From the NCBI RefSeq assembly GCF_020991275.1, contig NZ_JAJLQY010000011.1:1-64000 (forward strand): a stretch of DNA of 64,000 nt, in the 5' to 3' direction. Origin of the DNA: Actinocorallia sp. API 0066 (GTDB lineage Bacteria; Actinomycetota; Actinomycetes; Streptosporangiales; Streptosporangiaceae). The notes under the pieces are model-generated. The model searched no databases and was not told the DNA's origin. It saw only the letters and a program-made list of their open reading frames with translations. The position numbers and the translations under genes were made by a program. Below are positions 57,899-64,000 of this stretch, piece after piece (position 1 is the stretch's first letter; the number at the start of each line of letters is the position of its first letter).

Positions 57899-59854
57899 TC
57901 AGTCCCGCCTGAACAGGCTGGTCAGCTTGTCCAGCGCGTCGTTGCGCTGGCCGTCGCCGCCGTCACCCGGCTGGTTCGGGTCGGTCGGCAGGTTGGGGTC
58001 GGTGGGCTGGTTCGGGTCGGGCTGGTTCGGGTCGGTCGGCGGGACCTCGATGGCCTTCGCGACGTAGACCGTGACCAACTGGTCCTTCTTGACCGTCGCG
58101 CCCGCCTCGGGGTTGGTCCTGATCACGTGGCCCGGGTCGATGTCGCCCTCGGGCGAGATCTCCACGAACCTGGCGCGCAGCCCCAGCCTCTCCAGCTCGC
58201 CCTGAGCCTCGACCTGGGTCATGTTCGTCAGGTCAGACAGGGTGATGGCCTCCGGGGCCTTGGCGACCGTGACGGTCACCGTGGAGCCCGGCTTGACCTT
58301 CTTGCCCGCGCTCGGGTTGGTCTTCAGGACCGTGCCCGCCGCCTGGGACTCGGTGGTCTCGAATCGCTCCCGCACGACGAGGCCGAGTTCGTCCTGGAGT
58401 TTGCGGCGGACGTCCGCGATCTGCTGGCCGACCAGGCCCGCCGGGATCGTCACGTCCTGCTGGCCGGAGGAGACGAACAGCTCGACGGCCGAGCCCTCGG
58501 CGACCTCCTCGCCCGCCTTCGGGTCGGTGGCGATCGCCAGGCCCTTGTCGACCGTGTCGCTGGCCTGCGGGGTGACGGTGACCTTGAAGCCCAGCTCTTC
58601 CAGCTTCGCCTTCGCGTCGTCGCCCGACATGCCGGCGACGTTCGTGATCTCGACGGTGCCCGCCTTGTCACCGTCGCCGCCGCCGCTGGTGATCCAGGCG
58701 GCGAGACCGGCGAACAGGCCGACGATCACCACACCGAGCAGCACCCACAGCGCGAGGTTCTGCGCCTTCTTGCCGGGCTGCTCGTCCTCGTCGTCACGGC
58801 CGGACGGGCCGCCGCCGGGACGGCCCGGCGAACGCCCGTACTGGGTGTCGTCGTACCGGACCGGAGGCAGATCGTCGTAGCCCTGGCCCGCGTACGTCGC
58901 GGGGCCCACGGGCGGCTGGACGCGGGTCGCGCCTGCGGCCCCCATCACCTGGGTGCCCGCAGGCGGGATCACCATCGTGGACGTGGACTGCGACGCCACC
59001 TGGACGCCCTGCATCGCCCGCTGGATGTCCGCGCGGAACTCCGACGCCGACTGGTAGCGGTGCGCCGGGTCCTTGGTCATCGCCTTCAGCACGATCCGGT
59101 CCGCCCACTGGGGGATGTCCGGGTCGAGCTGGGACGGCGGGATCGGCTCCTCGCGGACGTGCTGGTAGGCGATCGCCACCGGCGAGTCGCCCTGGAACGG
59201 GGGACGTCCGGTGAGCAGTTCGTACAGCACACAGCCGGTCGAGTACAGGTCGCTGCGGGCGTCGACGCGCTCGCCGCGCGCCTGCTCGGGCGACAGGTAC
59301 TGGGCGGTGCCGATCACCTGGGCCGTCGCGGTCATCGTCGCCGCCGAGTCCGACATCGCGCGGGCGATGCCGAAGTCCATCACCTTCACCTCGTGCGAGC
59401 GGGTGAGCATGACGTTGGCGGGCTTGATGTCGCGGTGGATGATGCCGCCACGGTGCGAGTAGTCGAGGGCGCGCAGGATGCCGTCGACGATCTCCAGCGC
59501 CCGCTCCGGCCGCAGCCGCCGCTCCTGCCCGCCCTCGGGCCGGATCAGCTCGCGCAGCGTGTGGCCCTCGACGAACTCCATCACGATGTACGGGATCGGC
59601 TGGCCGTTGAAGTCGTCCTCGCCGGTGTCGTACACCGCGATGATCGACGGGTGGTTCAGCGACGCCGCGGACTGCGCCTCGCGCCGGAACCGCGCCTGGA
59701 ACGTGGCGTCCCTGGCGAGGTCGGTGCGGAGCGTCTTGATCGCGACGGTCCGGTCTAGGCGCAGGTCGCGGGCACGGAAGACCTCGGCCATGCCGCCGCG
59801 CCCGATGACCCCACCGAGCTCGTAACGGCCACCGAGCAGCCGAGGCTGTGTCAT
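57899..59854 (-). CDS. pknB: PASTA-domain Ser/Thr protein kinase PknB
   Basis: 651 residues. Kinase domain: loop IGRGGMAEVF, Lys40, HRDIKPANVML, DFGIARAM, GTAQYLSPEQ. A juxtamembrane linker, one helix (LALWVLLGVVIVGLFAGLAAWI) and three extracellular PASTA repeats follow (starting near GTVEITNVAG, DVTIPAGLVG and AITLSDLTNM), then a DPNQP repeat tail. It senses muropeptide/lipid II and phosphorylates growth factors such as MurJ-associated proteins. ATG 59854 with GGAAGAG. Mycobacterial PknB has four PASTA repeats and a pknA neighbour; here three and none. Confidence 0.96.
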   Translation of the reverse strand: MTQPRLLGGRYELGGVIGRGGMAEVFRARDLRLDRTVAIKTLRTDLARDATFQARFRREAQSAASLNHPSIIAVYDTGEDDFNGQPIPYIVMEFVEGHTLRELIRPEGGQERRLRPERALEIVDGILRALDYSHRGGIIHRDIKPANVMLTRSHEVKVMDFGIARAMSDSAATMTATAQVIGTAQYLSPEQARGERVDARSDLYSTGCVLYELLTGRPPFQGDSPVAIAYQHVREEPIPPSQLDPDIPQWADRIVLKAMTKDPAHRYQSASEFRADIQRAMQGVQVASQSTSTMVIPPAGTQVMGAAGATRVQPPVGPATYAGQGYDDLPPVRYDDTQYGRSPGRPGGGPSGRDDEDEQPGKKAQNLALWVLLGVVIVGLFAGLAAWITSGGGDGDKAGTVEITNVAGMSGDDAKAKLEELGFKVTVTPQASDTVDKGLAIATDPKAGEEVAEGSAVELFVSSGQQDVTIPAGLVGQQIADVRRKLQDELGLVVRERFETTESQAAGTVLKTNPSAGKKVKPGSTVTVTVAKAPEAITLSDLTNMTQVEAQGELERLGLRARFVEISPEGDIDPGHVIRTNPEAGATVKKDQLVTVYVAKAIEVPPTDPNQPDPNQPTDPNLPTDPNQPGDGGDGQRNDALDKLTSLFRRD

Positions 59855-60041
59855 CTCTTCCAGTCCTTCGATCCGGGTCAAACCTTGTTACCCGAACCTA
59901 GCGCCCGAGGGGTAGTGCTCCCGGGATTAGGTTCGGCGAGGGAAGAAGGTGTGATAATCGTTACCGTCGCGTCCGGCCTGTGACCGGGCGCTTCTGCGGC
60001 CATGGGGCCGGTTTGGGTCCCGCGTGGCGATGTGATGGGAC

Positions 60042-61589
60042 TCACTGCTTCCCCAGGGCGTCGATGATGTCCGCGGCGATGGGTCCGGCGGTGCTGGCGC
60101 CGAAGAGCTTGTCGCTGCCCTCGACGAACACCGCGAACCCGTACTTGGGCTTGTCCGCCGGGGCGAACCCGACGAACCAGGCGCCACCGCGTCCGGCGGT
60201 CAGTTCCGTGGTACCCGTCTTGCCCGCGATGTTACGTCCGTTCAGCACTGTCGCCGTACCGGTGGTGACGACCTCGCGCATCATGTCCTGGAACTGCTCG
60301 GCGACGCTCTTGGAGATCGGCTTGCCCAGGGCCTCCTGCTCGGCCTCGTGGATCTTGCCCGTCTCCTTGGGCTTGCCGTTGTCGTCCTCGACCCTGCCGA
60401 CGGCCTTCTCGACCAGGTACGGCTTCATCATCTCGCCGCCGTTGGCGATCGCCGCGCCGACCATCGCCATCTGCAGGACGGTCGCCTTGGTCTCGCCCTG
60501 GCCGAAGCTGCCGCGGAGGATCTCGTCGCGGTCGACGTCGCCGTGCGGGTACTCCGAAGCGGGGGCGGACAGGTCGGGCTCGATCGGGATGCGCTTGTAG
60601 AAGCCGAACTTCTCCGCCTGGGTCTTCACCGCGTTGTTCCCGGCGATCGAGTTGTCCACGCCCAGCAGCGCGTAGGTGGTGTTGCAGGACTGGGCGAACG
60701 TGCCGATCAGCGGGGAGCCGTTCGGCACCCCGCAGATGTTGTCGTTGTGGCTGTTGCCGATGTCCGGGCCGCTCGTCGAGACGGTGAAGGGCGCCGGGAC
60801 GATGCTGTCCTTGGTGTTGCCCTCCTTGGACAGGAAGGCGGCCGCGACGATCGTCTTGAACGACGAGCCGGGCGGGAACAGCTCGGAGTACGCCTTGTCC
60901 ACGAGCGGGGCGTTCGGCGCCTTGTTGAGCTCGTTGAGGCGCTTCTGGTCGTCGCCCGGGTTCTTGATGTCGGCGACCTCGTTCGGGTTGAACGCGGGGA
61001 AGCTCGCCGCCACCTTGATCGCGCCGGTCTTCATGTCGATCACGACGGCGGCGCCGCGGCGCGCGGTCGGCTGGTTACTGAGCGCCTGGAACGCCCGGAT
61101 CTGCGCCTTGGAGTCGATCGTCGTGTAGACGCTGCCGCCGAGCGGTTTCGCGCCGGTGAGCATGCCGATCCAGGAGTCCGTCGTCTGGCGCGGGTCGAGG
61201 CCGTCCAGCAGCGAGTTGTACGACAGTTCCAGGCCGGACTTCTGCATGGTGCCGGAGAAGAAGCCGGTGACCGGGAGGAACGCCTCGCCGTTCTTGGTGT
61301 AGCGGCGCTGGTACTTGGTCTTCGGGTCGCCGGGGCTGAGCGGTTCGGAGAACGCGAGCTTCACGCCGTCCGCGGAGATGATCTCGCCGCGGAACCGCAG
61401 CGAGACGCCCTGGAGGGGACGGTTGTTGAGCTTGTGTATCCGCAGGTCGTCGGCCTGGCTGGCCTGGATCCAGTTGGTGTTCACCGCGACGAGGCCGATC
61501 ATGGCGAGGCCGACGAGGCCGACCCGCTTCAGCTCCTTGTTCATGTTGCGCGACCCGGCCTCGCTGCCGCGCTGCTCGTCGGCGCTCAC
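60042..61589 (-). CDS. pbpA: Penicillin-binding protein, transpeptidase class B (PbpA/FtsI family)
   Basis: 515 residues. One N-terminal helix (VGLVGLAMIGLVAVNTNWIQ), a dimer/pedestal domain and the transpeptidase domain with SxxK in PGSSFKTIVAAAFL, SxN in FAQSCNTTYALLG and KTG in IAGKTGTTEL. Cross-links peptidoglycan with RodA. GTG 61589 overlaps the rodA stop (GTGA) and has GAGGGGGG upstream; ATG 61545 is an alternative start. Confidence 0.95.
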   Translation of the reverse strand: MSADEQRGSEAGSRNMNKELKRVGLVGLAMIGLVAVNTNWIQASQADDLRIHKLNNRPLQGVSLRFRGEIISADGVKLAFSEPLSPGDPKTKYQRRYTKNGEAFLPVTGFFSGTMQKSGLELSYNSLLDGLDPRQTTDSWIGMLTGAKPLGGSVYTTIDSKAQIRAFQALSNQPTARRGAAVVIDMKTGAIKVAASFPAFNPNEVADIKNPGDDQKRLNELNKAPNAPLVDKAYSELFPPGSSFKTIVAAAFLSKEGNTKDSIVPAPFTVSTSGPDIGNSHNDNICGVPNGSPLIGTFAQSCNTTYALLGVDNSIAGNNAVKTQAEKFGFYKRIPIEPDLSAPASEYPHGDVDRDEILRGSFGQGETKATVLQMAMVGAAIANGGEMMKPYLVEKAVGRVEDDNGKPKETGKIHEAEQEALGKPISKSVAEQFQDMMREVVTTGTATVLNGRNIAGKTGTTELTAGRGGAWFVGFAPADKPKYGFAVFVEGSDKLFGASTAGPIAADIIDALGKQ

Positions 61590-63127
61590 TGGTTCGCCCC
61601 CCTCAGATTGACGATCTGCGTCATCCCCTCGTCCTGGATCGCGACCGGCGCTGGCTTGCGCGCCTCGTGGCTGAGCCGCAGCAGGATCGCGATGAGGATC
61701 CAGTTGGCCAGCAGTGACGATCCGCCCTGGGTGAGGAACGGTGTGGTCAGACCGGTGAACGGCACGAGTTTGGTGACGCCGCCGCAGATCGCGAAGACCT
61801 GGAGCGCGAACACGAACGAGATGCCGCCCGCGAAGAGCTTGGAGAACTCGTCCTTGGTGGCGATCGCGATCTTGAAGCCGCGCTCGACCAGGAGGACGTA
61901 GACCAGCAGGATGGCCATGAGGCCGGTCAGGCCGATCTCCTCGCCGAACGAGGTGAAGATCTCGTCGGAGAAGGCGAGGTCGTTGAGGTACGGCTGGCCC
62001 TGGCCGAGGCCGGTGCCGAGCACGCCGCCCTGGGCGAGCGCGAACAGGCCCTTCATGAGCTGTTCGCTGTTGGAGAACTTGCCGCCGTCGGCGAGGCACT
62101 GCTTGTAGCCGTCGGGGTCGTTCACCGCGTTGAAGATCTCGCCGCCCTTGGAGCAGCCGTTGCCGAAGAACGGCTCGGGGTTCAGCCAGATCTCGACGCG
62201 CTGGTTGATGTGCTCCATCGGGCCGCCGATGGTGCTGGCGGTCAGGTACAGCAGGAACGCGCCGCCGAGGAACATGCCGAGGCCGATGACGACCCAGGAG
62301 ACCTTGCCCGTCGCGATGTAGACCATCGAGACGAACAGGCCGAAGAACAGGAGCGCGGTGCCGAAGTCGTTCTCCACCGCCATGATCATGAGCGCGATGA
62401 CCCAGAAGGCGAGGATCGGCATGAGGTCGCGCGAGCGCGGCAGCTCCAGCGGGCCGATCTTGCGGCTCACCAGCGAGAGCGCTGATCGTTTTTTCACTAG
62501 ATAGGCGGCGAAGAAGGCGATGAACGCGAACTTGCAGAACTCGGACGGCTGCACTGAGAACGAGCCGATCGTGATCCAGATCTTCGAGCCGTTGATGCCC
62601 GGGAAGAAGATCGGCGCGATCAGCAGGACGAGCCCGGCCAGGCCGAGGCTGTAGTGGTACCGCTGAAGGACCTTGATCTCCTTCAGCACGATCAGCGCCG
62701 TGATGAACAGCGCGATCGACAGGACCGTCCACAGGAGCTGGCCGAAGACGTTGGCGCCCGCGCCGAACGGGACGAACTTCTTACCCGGGTTGGTCGCCTC
62801 GAACCGCGCCTTGTCCTCCGCGAACGTGAGGAGCGTAGTCTGGTCGATGCGGTAGATCATCGCCAGGCCGAGGCCGTTCAACAGCATCGCCAGCGGCAGC
62901 AGCACCGGATCCGCGTACGGGGTGAACCTGCGCATCACGAAGAACGCGACGCCCGCGAGCACCGTGATGGCGAGGCCGTAGCCGAACATGCCGGTCGGGA
63001 GGCTGCCGTCACGGACGAGGCCCACCTGGGCGAAGGCCGAGACGGCGACGATGATCGCGAAGATGAGCAGCCCGAGGGATGCCCCGAGACGGGTGCGCCC
63101 CGCCGTCGGAGTAGCTGCCTCGCTCAT
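61586..63127 (-). CDS. rodA: Peptidoglycan glycosyltransferase of the SEDS family (RodA/FtsW)
   Basis: 513 residues, about 12 membrane helices. SEDS signatures: NGSKIWITIGSFSVQPSEF, VENDFGTALLFFGLF, and LAQGGVLGTGLGQGQP with the catalytic-type Asp-containing outer loop before it. Polymerises lipid II with its partner PbpA. ATG 63127; in the mycobacterial order pstP-rodA-pbpA-pknB. An extracellular Cys-containing loop (GNGCSKGGEIFNAVN ... QCLADGG) could form a disulfide. Confidence 0.95.
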   Translation of the reverse strand: MSEAATPTAGRTRLGASLGLLIFAIIVAVSAFAQVGLVRDGSLPTGMFGYGLAITVLAGVAFFVMRRFTPYADPVLLPLAMLLNGLGLAMIYRIDQTTLLTFAEDKARFEATNPGKKFVPFGAGANVFGQLLWTVLSIALFITALIVLKEIKVLQRYHYSLGLAGLVLLIAPIFFPGINGSKIWITIGSFSVQPSEFCKFAFIAFFAAYLVKKRSALSLVSRKIGPLELPRSRDLMPILAFWVIALMIMAVENDFGTALLFFGLFVSMVYIATGKVSWVVIGLGMFLGGAFLLYLTASTIGGPMEHINQRVEIWLNPEPFFGNGCSKGGEIFNAVNDPDGYKQCLADGGKFSNSEQLMKGLFALAQGGVLGTGLGQGQPYLNDLAFSDEIFTSFGEEIGLTGLMAILLVYVLLVERGFKIAIATKDEFSKLFAGGISFVFALQVFAICGGVTKLVPFTGLTTPFLTQGGSSLLANWILIAILLRLSHEARKPAPVAIQDEGMTQIVNLRGANQ

Positions 63128-63158
63128 GAGCGGTGAAGTCCCTTCCTCGCCCGCGTTG

Positions 63159-64000
63159 TCACTTTCCGGGGCATCCTGCCCCGTTCGGGTTGGCCTGGCA
63201 GCCCCTGGCCTGGCCGTCCAGCTCGGTGAGCCGGGCGACGGCCTCGTCCAGGGTGCCGAACCTCTGGCCCTCGGCGGCCTGCACGTCACGGACGTTCAGG
63301 AACTTCGCCTCGGGGGCGGGGAGCGTGGCGTCGGGGGCGGTGTCGGCGGGGTTCTCGGTGATCTGCTTGACGGTGCAGTCGGGCTGGTCCTTGCCCTGGA
63401 CGATGACCAGGACGCCCTCCTCGACGGCGAGGCCGAACTGGCAGACCTGCTCGCGCAGCCGATCGATCGCGGTCTTGATGCCGCCCGTCGAGTCCGCGCT
63501 GATCGACTTGGCCCGGACCTGGCTCTGCGCCGACTTGGTGAGGTCGCCGACCGCGAGCGCGGGCTTGGGCTGCACACCGGGCGCGGCCCTGGACGACAGG
63601 TCGAAGCCGAGCAGGCCGTCGCTGCTGCCCTCGTACACGACCACCTGGCCGCCTTCGGCGCGCAGGTAGTAGCCGCTGTTCAGGGCCCGGTAGCCGAAGA
63701 ACGCGGCGCCGATCACGAGCAGGCCCGCGACACCGGCCGCGCCGAGCAGCAGCACCGCCTTACGCGGACGCTTGCGGCCGCGCGCGGGCTGGGGGGCCGT
63801 CGGGGGGAGCTGCGGGGGCGGGCCCGCGGGCGGGGGGGCGCCGTGCTGGTAGGGCGGGGGCGCCGCGGCGGGGGCGGGGGAGGGCGGCGGCACGTAGTCG
63901 CCGCCGTTCATCATCAGCGCGGGCTGCGGGAGCGTGTCGCGGAGGTCGGCCGCGCGCTGGGCGGGGGTGTCGGCGGGGCGCGGATCCTGCGCCGTCTCCT
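63159..64000 (-). CDS. pstP: PP2C-type Ser/Thr phosphatase PstP, C-terminal part (5' end outside window)
   Basis: 280 residues remain, open to the window edge. They comprise the Pro-rich juxtamembrane linker, basic RGRKRPRKA, one helix (VLLLGAAGVAGLLVIGAAFF) and the extracellular domain (NSGYYLRAEGGQVVVYEGSS...) ending in a Cys pair near the C-terminus (GQARGCQANPNGAGCPGK). The PP2C catalytic domain is not in view; identity rests on this tail and the pstP-rodA-pbpA-pknB order. It opposes PknB. Confidence 0.85.
   Translation of the reverse strand, partial: ETAQDPRPADTPAQRAADLRDTLPQPALMMNGGDYVPPPSPAPAAAPPPYQHGAPPPAGPPPQLPPTAPQPARGRKRPRKAVLLLGAAGVAGLLVIGAAFFGYRALNSGYYLRAEGGQVVVYEGSSDGLLGFDLSSRAAPGVQPKPALAVGDLTKSAQSQVRAKSISADSTGGIKTAIDRLREQVCQFGLAVEEGVLVIVQGKDQPDCTVKQITENPADTAPDATLPAPEAKFLNVRDVQAAEGQRFGTLDEAVARLTELDGQARGCQANPNGAGCPGK

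Noticed and set aside
57896..59758. 620-codon open frame antisense to pknB
   Set aside because: Mirror of pknB codons with Arg/Asp/Leu/Val-rich composition typical of antisense frames in high-G+C DNA.

Overview
The window is the replication-origin region of a very G+C-rich actinomycete. The gene order rnpA-rpmH-dnaA-oriC-dnaN-gnd-recF-DciA-gyrB-gyrA, the DLW-39 microprotein, crgA, a class E sortase, a sigR-type promoter on trxBA and the many near-palindromic parS sites point to Actinomycetota. I would guess Streptosporangiales (an Actinomadura-like genome), but only by general resemblance. By eye G+C is about 70 percent.

Layout. 1-2683: a Ser/Thr kinase with WD40 repeats, cut by the window edge, and the CCA-adding enzyme. 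2790-9596: DUF6049 protein, MurJ flippase, separate MurJ-type pseudokinase, ECF sigma factor and its zinc anti-sigma factor, mostly overlapping. 9713-13666: hydrolase, trxB-trxA, secreted protein, acetyltransferase. 13837-17408: PLP aminotransferase and D-Ala-D-Ala ligase around a 1.4-kb gene-free parS field. 17645-23059 (minus strand): parB, parA, rsmG, jag, yidC, yidD, rnpA, rpmH. 23435-35597 (plus strand): dnaA, oriC, dnaN, gnd, recF, dciA, gyrB, gyrA, DUF3566 protein. tRNA-Ile and tRNA-Ala follow at 35.7 and 44.9 kb. 35918-44837 is an accessory block: TetR regulators, a PLP decarboxylase, and a CHAT-protease gene followed by a coupled operon of an unknown protein, a class III cyclase-like protein and a Crp-type cyclic-nucleotide receptor, then a degenerate cyclase paralogue. 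45311-52639: LAxTG surface protein, DEAD-box helicase, polysaccharide deacetylase, a frameshifted trypsin-associated gene and a trypsin/STAND/WD40 protein. 52663-64000: hexapeptide acyltransferase, cyclophilin, rhomboid protease, a DnaA-box cluster, crgA, class E sortase, 56-residue membrane protein, pabA/trpG, and the cell-wall growth operon (pstP end, rodA, pbpA, pknB) on the minus strand.

How the parts work together. DnaA boxes lie in oriC, in the rpmH-dnaA, dnaN-gnd and gnd-recF gaps, inside dnaA, and again at 55.8 kb, which suggests layered control of DnaA availability. ParA/ParB act on about 15 good parS sites, seven of them in a tandem repeat of about 70 bp. MurJ, RodA, PbpA, PknB, PstP, CrgA and Ddl supply envelope growth. 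The most unusual segment is 38.7-43.9 kb: a complete sensor-enzyme-receptor circuit (CHAT protease, cyclase-like enzyme, Crp-like receptor, dead cyclase copy) that I do not recognise as a named system. Three conflict-type genes (kinase-WD40, CHAT, trypsin-STAND-WD40) sit in this one window, and two of them share WD40 DNA sequence.
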